Source of the DNA: JANNWF01 sp038205755
GTDB taxonomy: Bacteria > Pseudomonadota > Gammaproteobacteria > Xanthomonadales > Xanthomonadaceae
Assembly: GCA_038205755.1 (NCBI GenBank)
Contig: JBBRBN010000001.1
Span: 1 to 64,000, forward strand
Direction of reading: 5' to 3'
Length of the DNA stretch: 64,000 bases
Shown here piece by piece: positions 46,185-54,309 of the stretch. How positions within the stretch are numbered: position 1 is the first letter of the stretch; each line of letters starts with the position of its first letter. The notes beneath the pieces are model-generated. The model saw nothing but the letters and a program-made list of their open reading frames with translations, did no database searches and had not been told where the DNA came from. The position numbers were made by a program, and so were the translations under genes.

Positions 46185-46784
46185 ATGTTCGAGCCTCTCC
46201 AGAGTGCCAATGTCCACGCGACGCGAGTGCTCTCGCTGGATGCCACCGGGCGAATACTCGACTGGATGTCGTGGCAGGACGCAACCTGTCTGTACGTGCG
46301 TGGCGCCGTCGCTTGGACACTCGGCCAGCCGTGCCTGCAGATACACGGCGGCTGGAGCCGCGCTGCCGGCCAGCAAAGCCTGATCCAGCTGCACCCGATT
46401 GTCGCCGCGCGCGGTCACGCCAGGCTGCACTCGCTGGATCCAGCGCCGGCGCTTACCAACGGGGCGCTGTTTGCGCGCGACGGCCACCTTTGTCTTTACT
46501 GCGGACAGCAGTTCGCCCGCCATGCGCTCACTCGCGATCACGTGCTGCCGCAGTCGCGAGGCGGACGCGACTGCTGGTCCAATGTGGTCAGCGCATGCCT
46601 GGCATGCAACGTTCGCAAGGGCAGCCGCACGCCCCAGCAGGCCGGCATGCCGCTACTGGCCGTGCCGTTTCGGCCAAGCTGGGTCGAGCACCTGATCCTG
46701 TCGAACCGCAACATCCTTTCCGACCAGATGGAGTTTCTGCGCGGCCACCTGCCGCGGCGACGGCGGGATGCACTGCTGCAATAG
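46185..46784 (+). CDS. HNH endonuclease
   Basis: 199 residues with CLYCGQQF, LTRDHVLPQSRGG and NVVSACLACNVRKGSRTP, the HNH catalytic histidines plus a C4 zinc site. A solitary HNH protein of the type common in Proteobacteria without an intron or phage context; role unknown. ATG 46185 has GAGGA upstream. Confidence 0.9.
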   Translation: MFEPLQSANVHATRVLSLDATGRILDWMSWQDATCLYVRGAVAWTLGQPCLQIHGGWSRAAGQQSLIQLHPIVAARGHARLHSLDPAPALTNGALFARDGHLCLYCGQQFARHALTRDHVLPQSRGGRDCWSNVVSACLACNVRKGSRTPQQAGMPLLAVPFRPSWVEHLILSNRNILSDQMEFLRGHLPRRRRDALLQ

Positions 46785-46892
46785 TTGCCTGCGACCTGCG
46801 GCGGCGCGCATTGACGTGCCTCCGGGCATGGCCAACACTGCGGCGGCTGGTCGGCACCGCGTGCCGCCAATCGCGAACCGGGGAACGCCAAC

Positions 46893-47876
46893 GTGAACAT
46901 CAGGACATTGGGCTTGTCGGGGCTGGACCGCGACGAGGAAAAGCTGTTTCGACAGCTCTTCGATGCCGTTCGCGAACCTGGCTGGGCGCTGGCGCCGGAG
47001 GCTGAAGCTGGCGTTCTCGTGATTGATTTCGATTCGATGTACGGGCAGATGACCTGGCTGCGGGCGCAGGGCGGACCGCGGGCCATCGTGGCGCTAACCG
47101 CCGGAACCCGCGCCAAGGCAACCCACATCCTCAAGCGTCCGGTCAGCGAGAAGGCGCTTCGCGACCTGCTGCGCAAGCTGGTCAACCAGGTGCCGGAAGT
47201 GGCGCAGGATGACGCCGCCGCGGCCGACTCATCGGCCCCGGAGTCGGCTCCCGGCGGTCCGCCGCACGCGCAGGATGCGGCCGCCGACACAGCGCCACCG
47301 GCACCACGCAGACGGGTCCTGATCGACTACCTGCAGAAGGATCAGCTGGCCGGTCCGGCTCGGTTGCGGGACGCGCAACCGCCGTTGGCGATCAATGTTG
47401 AGGGCGGTCACTATCTGGGTGGCAAGGCGCTGAAGCCGCTGGCGGCACACTGCTCGCGCGAGTTGGGCGACGACGACTGGCAGCCGCTCAGCAGCGCCGA
47501 GTTCAGTGCGCTCGCGCCGCAGCTGGGAGATCGGCAGCCTCTGAGTCGCCTGCTTTGGCTGGCGGGCCTGAGCGGTTTCGACGGGCAGCTGCGCCCCGAA
47601 CTGGCCGGGCCGGCGCGCTTCAAGCTGGCCAAATGGCCGCAGACCGAGCGTGAATACCCGCGCCAGTTCCGCATCGCCACCGCCCTGCTGAAGCAGTTCG
47701 GCAGCGTCGACGAGATAGCAGCTGCCAGCGGCGTTGGCGTCGCCGAGGTCGCCGACTACATCAACGCCTGCCACGCGCTGGGCATCATCGAAGTCGAACG
47801 GGCGGCGACGACGGCACCGGGAGGGCCAGAACCGACTGCCCGCGGAGGCCTTTTGGGGCGGCTGCGGCGGAGCTGA
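46893..47876 (+). CDS. Uncharacterised two-domain cytoplasmic protein
   Basis: I do not recognise a named family. The N-terminal ~95 residues look like a degenerate receiver-like fold (VLVIDFDSMYG, IVALTAGTRAKATHILKRPVSEKAL). An Ala/Pro/Asp linker follows (about 95-140), then a C-terminal region ending in a helical, winged-helix-like segment (ATALLKQFGSVDEIAAASGVGVAEV). GTG start with GGGGA 8 nt upstream. No signal or membrane helix. It could be a signalling adaptor, but no partner is adjacent. Confidence 0.7.
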   Translation: MNIRTLGLSGLDRDEEKLFRQLFDAVREPGWALAPEAEAGVLVIDFDSMYGQMTWLRAQGGPRAIVALTAGTRAKATHILKRPVSEKALRDLLRKLVNQVPEVAQDDAAAADSSAPESAPGGPPHAQDAAADTAPPAPRRRVLIDYLQKDQLAGPARLRDAQPPLAINVEGGHYLGGKALKPLAAHCSRELGDDDWQPLSSAEFSALAPQLGDRQPLSRLLWLAGLSGFDGQLRPELAGPARFKLAKWPQTEREYPRQFRIATALLKQFGSVDEIAAASGVGVAEVADYINACHALGIIEVERAATTAPGGPEPTARGGLLGRLRRS

Positions 47877-48001
47877 GCAGGGCACCGCGAGCCGAGTCCG
47901 ACCACGCTTAGTCAGAAAACCGTCATATAGGCCCGCATGTTTGCTTGCTGACCGCCGGCCAAGCGCCGAAAATGGCGGGATGCCCATGCAACCACTCCTC
48001 A

Positions 48002-49906
48002 ATGATTGATACCGCGCGCTTTCCCCTGCTGGGGCAGATTGGCCTGCCCGCCGATCTGCGTCGTCTGGATGAGCAGCAGCTGCCAACGGTAGCGCGGGAG
48101 CTGCGCGACTATCTGATCCAGTCGGTCGGCCGCAGCGGCGGGCACTTCGGCGCGGGACTCGGCGTCATCGAGCTTACCGTTGCCCTGCACTATCTGTTCG
48201 ACACGCCGACTGATCGGCTGGTCTGGGACGTGGGCCACCAGTGCTATCCGCACAAGATCCTGACCGGCCGCCGCGACCGCATCCATTCGGTCAAGCAGAA
48301 GGACGGCTTGGCGCCGTTCCCGCGCCGGGAGGAAAGCGAATACGACACGTTCGGTGTCGGCCACTCCTCAACGTCCATCTCGGCGGCGCTCGGGATGGCG
48401 GTCGCGCTTGCCCGCGCCGGCGACCCGCGTCACGTGGTCGCGGTGATCGGCGATGGCGCCATGACCGCCGGCATGGCCTATGAGGCGCTCAACCACGCGG
48501 GCGGCATGGACCCGGAGCCCAACCTGCTGGTCATCCTCAACGACAACCGGATGTCGATCTCCGAAAACGTCGGCGGCATTACCAAGATGTTTGGCCGGAT
48601 CTCCGCCAGCCGCACGCTCAACGCGATGCGCGAGAGCGGCAAGCGGCTGTTTGGCGACAAGCGCAATGCCGCCGCCCGCTTCGTACGCCGTTGGGAAGAG
48701 CACTGGAAGGGCATGTTCGTCCCCTCGACCCTGTTCGAGGAGATGGGCTTCCACTACACCGGCCCGATCGATGGCCACGACCTGCCGGCGCTGGTGGCGT
48801 CGCTGCGCACGCTGAAAACCCTGAAAGGCCCGCAACTGCTGCACGTCCTCACGACCAAGGGCAAGGGCTTCGAGCTGGCCGAAGGCGACCAGATCGAATA
48901 TCACGCGGTAAGTCCGTTCGACCCGAACGTCGGCATCGTCAAGAAGGCCGGCCCGAGCAAGCCAACCTACACCCAGATTTTTGGCGACTGGCTGTGCGAT
49001 ATGGCGGTCGCCGATCCACGGCTGCTGGCCATCACGCCGGCGATGCGCGAGGGTTCCGGCCTGGTGCGCTTCTCCAGGGAGCACCCTGAGCGCTACTTCG
49101 ACGTCGCCATTGCCGAGCAGCATGCGGTGACTCTGGCGGCGGGCATGGCCTGCGAGGGCAGCAAGCCGGTGGTGGCGATCTACTCCACGTTCCTGCAGCG
49201 CGGCTACGACCAGCTGATCCATGACGTGGCGCTACAGAACCTCGATGTGCTATTCGCGATCGACCGCGCCGGCGTGGTCGGTCCGGATGGCGCCACCCAC
49301 GCCGGCAGCTTCGATCTGAGCTACCTGCGCTGCCTGCCGAACATGCTGCTGATGGCGCCAGCCGACGAGCGCGAGTGCCGGCAGATGCTCAGCACCGGCT
49401 TTTGCCACCAGGGGCCAGCAGCGGTGCGCTACCCGCGCGGCAGTGGCTCCGGGGTGGCCGTGCCCGGGTCGCTGGAAACACTGCCGATCGGCAAAGCCGA
49501 TCTGCGCCGGCGCGGCAACCGGCTGGCGCTGCTGGCGTTTGGTTCGCTGCTGGACACCGCGCTTGCAGTGGGCGAAGAGCTGAACGCCACTGTGGTCAAC
49601 ATGCGCTTCATCAAACCGCTGGATGTGGAGCTGCTGCGCGAATTGGCGCGCACCCACAGCGGGCTTGTGACGCTTGAGGACAATGCGGTCGCTGGCGGCG
49701 CCGGCAGTGCGGTCGCCGAGTTTTTTGCCGGGATTGGTCTTACGGTGCCGCTGCTGCTGCTCGGCCTGCCCGACGCCTGGCTGGAGCACGCCAGTCGCGA
49801 ACAGGTGCTGGCCGAGGCGGGACTTGACGCGGCCGGGGTCCAGGCAGCCATTCTCAAGCGTTTTCCCCGCGAGCCGCAGGTTGCGGGTCGCGCGGCGCTG
49901 GGCTGA
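48002..49906 (+). CDS. dxs: 1-deoxy-D-xylulose-5-phosphate synthase
   Basis: Thiamine-diphosphate enzyme that joins pyruvate and glyceraldehyde-3-phosphate, first step of the MEP pathway completed by ispH at 12378. 634 residues. VGHQCYPHKILTGRR, the ThDP motif GDGAMTAGMAYEALNHAG ... ILNDN, and the C-terminal AIAEQHAVTLAAGMA are clear. ATG 48002; no good ribosome site seen. Confidence 0.97.
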   Translation: MIDTARFPLLGQIGLPADLRRLDEQQLPTVARELRDYLIQSVGRSGGHFGAGLGVIELTVALHYLFDTPTDRLVWDVGHQCYPHKILTGRRDRIHSVKQKDGLAPFPRREESEYDTFGVGHSSTSISAALGMAVALARAGDPRHVVAVIGDGAMTAGMAYEALNHAGGMDPEPNLLVILNDNRMSISENVGGITKMFGRISASRTLNAMRESGKRLFGDKRNAAARFVRRWEEHWKGMFVPSTLFEEMGFHYTGPIDGHDLPALVASLRTLKTLKGPQLLHVLTTKGKGFELAEGDQIEYHAVSPFDPNVGIVKKAGPSKPTYTQIFGDWLCDMAVADPRLLAITPAMREGSGLVRFSREHPERYFDVAIAEQHAVTLAAGMACEGSKPVVAIYSTFLQRGYDQLIHDVALQNLDVLFAIDRAGVVGPDGATHAGSFDLSYLRCLPNMLLMAPADERECRQMLSTGFCHQGPAAVRYPRGSGSGVAVPGSLETLPIGKADLRRRGNRLALLAFGSLLDTALAVGEELNATVVNMRFIKPLDVELLRELARTHSGLVTLEDNAVAGGAGSAVAEFFAGIGLTVPLLLLGLPDAWLEHASREQVLAEAGLDAAGVQAAILKRFPREPQVAGRAALG

Positions 49907-49915
49907 GCAGCAGCC

Positions 49916-50365
49916 ATGCACAGCGTGCCAGTGTCATGGATCAGCCGCGATGGCAGCGCCACGCTGGAAGGCGTTCTGGTGCTTGATGCCGGCGCGCTCT
50001 TGCTGCAATACCAGACGCGCGATTGGTATCAGGGCGTCCAGCGCTCCTCCGCGCGCACGCTGATACTCGGCGCCGACGCCATCGTGCTCGCCCGGTACTC
50101 ACCCGGCGCGCTTTGGAGTTTTCCGCGGATTGAAGTGCAGTCGTCAGATTTTTCTGCACTGGCGGCGCTCGATGCAGATCAGTCCGGCCATCTGCGCTTC
50201 CGGGTCCGCGCCGCGCAGCGCCGGGCGGCGAAGGCGCTGGTGCAGGAACTGACGTCGGCGTTGGCCGAGGTGCGCTATTCGCGCTGGAGCCGCGACATTG
50301 ATCGACTGGCGCCCAGCGCCCCACCGTCAGCGTCGGATGGAGACAGCGCGCCACCACCGCAGTGA
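49916..50365 (+). CDS. Hypothetical protein
   Basis: 149 residues, no family recognised, no signal or membrane helix. The middle is predicted beta-rich (TLEGVLVLDAGALLLQYQ) and the tail is Pro/Ser-rich. ATG is 10 bases after dxs, so it is probably co-transcribed. Its stop codon lies within the first unit of a 14-bp tandem repeat, so repeat changes could alter its end. Confidence 0.65.
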   Translation: MHSVPVSWISRDGSATLEGVLVLDAGALLLQYQTRDWYQGVQRSSARTLILGADAIVLARYSPGALWSFPRIEVQSSDFSALAALDADQSGHLRFRVRAAQRRAAKALVQELTSALAEVRYSRWSRDIDRLAPSAPPSASDGDSAPPPQ

Positions 50366-50397
50366 TCGCACCGCAATGATCGCACCGCAGTGATCGC
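50356..50397. repeat. 14-bp tandem repeat, three units
   Basis: ACCGCAGTGATCGC three times in a row, the middle unit with A for G. It covers the stop codon of the upstream ORF. Confidence 0.95.
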
Positions 50398-50404
50398 TTC
50401 CGCT

Positions 50405-50437
50405 ATTGCTGAGGTGATTGCTGAGGTGATAGCTGGG
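50405..50437. repeat. 12-bp tandem repeat, about 2.7 units
   Basis: ATTGCTGAGGTG twice exactly, then a partial third (ATAGCTGGG), 8 bases after the 14-bp array. Confidence 0.9.
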
Positions 50438-50472
50438 GAACTTCGGCGTGCCAGCTGTGCTCCAAAGGCGTC

Positions 50473-51312
50473 ATGTCGAAAGGTCGTTTACCTCCGCTTG
50501 GCGCAGTCGCACTGAGCTTGGCCGCCGCATCGGCCGGCGCCTCCAGCGCGGTTGACGCCACGCCCGTGCGCACGGATCACCTGCTGTCGCAGCTGGTGGC
50601 GCAAACGACCGCGGCGGTGCCGGGGCAGGCGCTGCGCATCGGCCTGCTGCTGCAGCACGACCCGCATTGGCACACCTACTGGCGCAACCCCGGTGACTCC
50701 GGCCTGCCGACCCGGATCGAGCTGGAGCTGCCGACCGGAGTCACAGCGAGCGCCATCGAGTGGCCGGCCCCGTGGCGCTTCGATGTCGAAGGCATCGTCA
50801 ATTTCGGCTACGGCGACCGCATCCTGCTGCCGATCACGCTGCAGCTTCCGGCCGACCTCGGCGCTGATCCGATCGAAATCGTCGCTCGCGCCAGCTGGCT
50901 GATCTGCGAAGTCGAATGCATACCCGGCCGCGGTGAATATCGACTTAGCCTGCCCGTGGTTGCTGACGCGCAGATCGACGCGCGCTGGCGCGACGCGTTT
51001 GCCACGGCGCAGTCGCGCCAGCCGCAGCCGCTCGACGGCCGTGCGCAGGTGTCGCGCATCGGTGAACGCATCGCGGTCGACATCCGCAGCTCCGACCTGC
51101 CGCCAGACATCGCGGCCTGGAGCATCTTCCCCGCCACGGCTCAGGTGATCGTCAATGGCGCCTGGCCCACCTGGACCCGGATCGACGGTGGCCTGCGGAT
51201 GCTGCTGCCGCAAAGCGAATCGTTTGCCGGTCTGCCGGATCGATTCGATCTGGTGCTGGTCAAGGACGACCAGGCAAGGTCCATCAACGCCGAACTAACG
51301 CCCGCGCCCTGA
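50473..51312 (+). CDS. Stand-alone ScsB/DsbD N-terminal-like periplasmic protein
   Basis: 279 residues: signal peptide, then the 'disulphide bond corrector' domain found at the N-terminus of ScsB/DsbD (HDPHWHTYWRNPGDSGLPT; ASWLICEVECIPG with the CxxxC pair). The transmembrane and thioredoxin parts of those proteins are absent, so it would need a partner for electrons. The redoxin 38 bases downstream may be that partner or its target. Copper-linked redox roles are known for Scs proteins. Confidence 0.85.
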   Translation: MSKGRLPPLGAVALSLAAASAGASSAVDATPVRTDHLLSQLVAQTTAAVPGQALRIGLLLQHDPHWHTYWRNPGDSGLPTRIELELPTGVTASAIEWPAPWRFDVEGIVNFGYGDRILLPITLQLPADLGADPIEIVARASWLICEVECIPGRGEYRLSLPVVADAQIDARWRDAFATAQSRQPQPLDGRAQVSRIGERIAVDIRSSDLPPDIAAWSIFPATAQVIVNGAWPTWTRIDGGLRMLLPQSESFAGLPDRFDLVLVKDDQARSINAELTPAP

Positions 51313-51350
51313 TACTTGTGGCGTACCTCTAGCCCCCCAAGGAGTCGACC

Positions 51351-51956
51351 ATGAAAACGCTCTCGATCGCTGCCGCATTTGCGGCCGTCTTGACGGTTAC
51401 CGCTGCTCACGCCAGCCCTGCGAAGGTTGGCGAACCGGCCCCGGCATTCACCCTTAGCGACTCCAACGGGGTCGTTCATTCGCTGGCTGACTTTGCCGGC
51501 AAGACCGTCGTGCTGGAGTGGACCAACCACGAGTGCCCGTTCGTCGTGAAGCACTACGGCGCAGGCAATATGCAGAATCAGCAGGCGGCAGCGAAGGACG
51601 GTGGCACCGTGTGGCTGACGATCAACTCGTCGGCACCCGGCAAGCAGGGCCACGTCGACGGCGCCGCCGCCAACCGGATCCACGGCGATGCCAAGGCGGC
51701 CAGCGCGGCCTACCTGCTCGACGCCAGCGGCGACACCGGCCGCGCCTACGCCGCCAAGACCACGCCGCACATGTATGTGATCGATCCGGCCGGGGTCCTG
51801 CAATACGCAGGCGCCATCGACAGTATTCCGAGCGCCGATCAGGCCGACATCCCCAAGGCCACGCAGTACGTGAGCAGCGCGCTGGGTGAACTCGCAGGAG
51901 GCAAAGCGGTCTCCATGGCGGTAACCCAGCCGTACGGCTGCAGCATCAAGTACTGA
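51351..51956 (+). CDS. Periplasmic redoxin with a single active-site cysteine
   Basis: 201 residues: signal peptide ending AHA, thioredoxin fold of the AhpC/TSA type with NHECPFVVKHY, the pattern of thioredoxin-like proteins with one peroxidatic-type Cys; a second Cys occurs only near the end (YGCSIKY). Peroxidase or thiol-transfer activity is plausible. Likely co-expressed with the preceding gene. Confidence 0.88.
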   Translation: MKTLSIAAAFAAVLTVTAAHASPAKVGEPAPAFTLSDSNGVVHSLADFAGKTVVLEWTNHECPFVVKHYGAGNMQNQQAAAKDGGTVWLTINSSAPGKQGHVDGAAANRIHGDAKAASAAYLLDASGDTGRAYAAKTTPHMYVIDPAGVLQYAGAIDSIPSADQADIPKATQYVSSALGELAGGKAVSMAVTQPYGCSIKY

Positions 51957-52087
51957 GGCAGTCAGGCGGGGAGCCTCCGAAGCCAGGCGGCTCGGAGTGA
52001 TCAGTGGCTGAATGAGCCTCATGGCCGGCGCGATGCTCCCGCGCGCGCCGGCTACACTCGAATCACCTTCTGGCACCCTGAGGCAAC

Positions 52088-52927
52088 GTGTCCCTTCGAC
52101 GACGACTGGCGGACTTCGGCTTCGAGTCCAACGCCGACTACGACTACGCCCTGCGCTGCCTGTTTGACGCCGAGCTCGGCCATCTGCGGCTGCTGCAGGT
52201 GGACGGCCGCGGCGGTCGTCGCAAGACTGCGTTTGCCAACGCACTTGCGCACGCGCTGGACTATCCGCATGTCCTCTATCACGACTTCAGCCGCGCAGAG
52301 CCGCCCTCCCCGACCCTTCCGGTCCAGCTCGATGACGGCAGCGTAGGGCCGCCTGAACCGGCACTGCCGCCCTTTGATCGCGCCGTCTCCGAAGCGTGTG
52401 CGTACTCTGAAGCCGCGCGCACGGTGCTGATCCTCGATCAGCTGCAGGTCGCCGACTTTGCCGACCAGCTGCGGCTGGTCGGTTTTGCCAGCGGCGGAGA
52501 ATGGACTGCCGGCTCAGCCACCCTGGTCGCCAACCGTCGCCATCTTCTGCTGGTCCTGATTGCCGAAGATCCGCTCTACCATTCCCTGGCGCGGCTGTCG
52601 TACCGCGTATGGACCGACTCCGAAGGCGCGTTTCTCGATTTCCGCCCCGCCGACTTCGGCCTGCCGCCGGATGCCGCAGACCTGCTCGATTCGCTGGTCC
52701 GACTGTTCACCGCGCTGGGCAGTTCGCCGACCGCCGGCGAATTCGCCCGCCTGCTGCGCGACGTGCTCGACCGCGTGCGCAGCGAAGAGCAGCTGCGGCA
52801 GTCGATTTTCGGCTGGACCGAACACGTTGAACGCGCCCGCCTGTACGCTCCCGACATCACGCCGCAATTGGCTGCGGTGGTCGATGCGATCGGCCAATTC
52901 CACGGGCTTGACCATATCGAAATCTGA
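52088..52927 (+). CDS. Uncharacterised protein with a degenerate P-loop
   Basis: 279 residues starting with GTG. Near residue 40 VDGRGGRRKTAFANALA resembles a Walker A but has Arg where the Gly before Lys is expected; TVLILDQLQ near residue 120 resembles Walker B with Gln for the usual catalytic Glu. It looks like an inactive or atypical AAA-type ATPase; function unknown. Confidence 0.6.
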   Translation: MSLRRRLADFGFESNADYDYALRCLFDAELGHLRLLQVDGRGGRRKTAFANALAHALDYPHVLYHDFSRAEPPSPTLPVQLDDGSVGPPEPALPPFDRAVSEACAYSEAARTVLILDQLQVADFADQLRLVGFASGGEWTAGSATLVANRRHLLLVLIAEDPLYHSLARLSYRVWTDSEGAFLDFRPADFGLPPDAADLLDSLVRLFTALGSSPTAGEFARLLRDVLDRVRSEEQLRQSIFGWTEHVERARLYAPDITPQLAAVVDAIGQFHGLDHIEI

Positions 52928-52980
52928 GCGTGTCGCCACCACCGGCGATCCGTGCTGCACTGCACGCCGGGTGACCTGCG

Positions 52981-54309
52981 TCAGCGATTCTCGGCCCACC
53001 ACGCATCCCGCGCCTGCACCCCGAGCGAGGCGTGGTCGGTGAAGAAGCCGGTGGCCCCAGCCGCCAGCAGGCGGCGCAGCTCCTGCTCCATGCTCATGCG
53101 CTCACCGTGTTCGTCCAGGCAAAGAAACGCCGGCTCGCGGCGCAAGGTGTAGGGGTGAACCGCCAGCCCGGCCGCACGGGCATCGCTGATCAGGGGGTGC
53201 ACCAGCCCAGTCAGTCGACATGGCGGAGTACCTGACTCGACCGTGGTAGCCATCGGCACTCGGGGCAACAGCGCGTCTTTCCAGGGTCCGACGCCGTGTA
53301 CGCCGCTCGACTTGAGCCAGCGCAGCGCGCTTGGCGTGGCGAGGTCCGCATACCCGACGGAACGATCAAGCGGCCGGCCAAGCGCTTCTGAAAGGCCCGC
53401 GTAGCGGCTGCGCGGACCGACGTCCGCCCTGCGGTGCACATAGCCAATATCGTAGGGCTGTGAGAACGCGCCGTGCGGCGGCATCGCGCGAAGCTCACCC
53501 AGCAGCAGCAGCAGCGGCAGGTCGACGCCAGCGTCCGGCATGATCGCCGTCGCAAGTTCCAGCAGGTTGCCAAGCTCGAAGCTCTGGATGAAGACGCGGT
53601 GCGGATCAGTGAAGCGCTCGGCCACCAGCTGACCCACCAGCATCGCCCCGAGCGAGCGTCGTATCGGCGTTCCGTCAAGGTGCGCGCCTTCGCTGGCGAA
53701 CCAGGTCGGATGCTTGGTTTCCGGATAGATGCCGACCTTGCGGCCGACTTGCTCGAACTCGCGCACCAGGGCGAGTATCTCGGCAAGTGTCGGGATCGCC
53801 TCCTGCCCGTCGTATCGCACATTGTCCGGCCGCAGCTGCGGTAGGCGCTCGCGCGCGCGCAGCTGGCGAATCTCGGCCAGCGTGAAGTCTTCGCTGAACC
53901 AGCCGCTGATCGCTTCGCCGTCGATTCGCTTGCTGGCCTGCCGGTCGGCAAATTCAGGGTGGCTGGCGACATCGGTGGTGCCCGACAGCTCGTTCTCATG
54001 GCGGGCGATCAGCACGCCGTCGCGGGTGACCACCAGGTCGGGCTCGATGAAATCAGCACCCTGTTCAATCGCCAGGCGATAGGCGGCAAGGGTGTGCTCG
54101 GGCCGCTCTCCGCTGGCGCCGCGGTGTGCGATCACCAGCGGCCGTTTGGCCAGCTGCGCATCTACCGCAAGAGCGACATGCGACGTGAGGGACAAGGCGA
54201 TAAGAACGTGAACAGTCAGGACCACAAGTACAGCACATCTGCCGCGCAGCAAGCTCGCATCGAATCCTGTCAGCACGCTCGCCACGACTCGATTCGGCTC
54301 GCGCCTCAC
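52981..54309 (-). CDS. Periplasmic glycerophosphodiester phosphodiesterase
   Basis: 442 residues, GlpQ type: signal peptide, IAHRGASGERPEHTLAAY with the catalytic His, EPDLVVTRDG metal ligands, ARHENELSGTTD. Releases glycerol-3-phosphate from phospholipid head groups. GTG 54309 overlaps the phosphatase stop as GTGA, so the pair would free phosphate from phosphodiesters and monoesters. Confidence 0.93.
   Translation of the reverse strand: MRREPNRVVASVLTGFDASLLRGRCAVLVVLTVHVLIALSLTSHVALAVDAQLAKRPLVIAHRGASGERPEHTLAAYRLAIEQGADFIEPDLVVTRDGVLIARHENELSGTTDVASHPEFADRQASKRIDGEAISGWFSEDFTLAEIRQLRARERLPQLRPDNVRYDGQEAIPTLAEILALVREFEQVGRKVGIYPETKHPTWFASEGAHLDGTPIRRSLGAMLVGQLVAERFTDPHRVFIQSFELGNLLELATAIMPDAGVDLPLLLLLGELRAMPPHGAFSQPYDIGYVHRRADVGPRSRYAGLSEALGRPLDRSVGYADLATPSALRWLKSSGVHGVGPWKDALLPRVPMATTVESGTPPCRLTGLVHPLISDARAAGLAVHPYTLRREPAFLCLDEHGERMSMEQELRRLLAAGATGFFTDHASLGVQARDAWWAENR

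Noticed and set aside
47932..47942. CCCGCATGTTT upstream of dxs resembling an end of the repeat element
   Set aside because: Only 11 bases match; there is no second end, no internal stems, and the following bases differ, so it is not called as a third copy.
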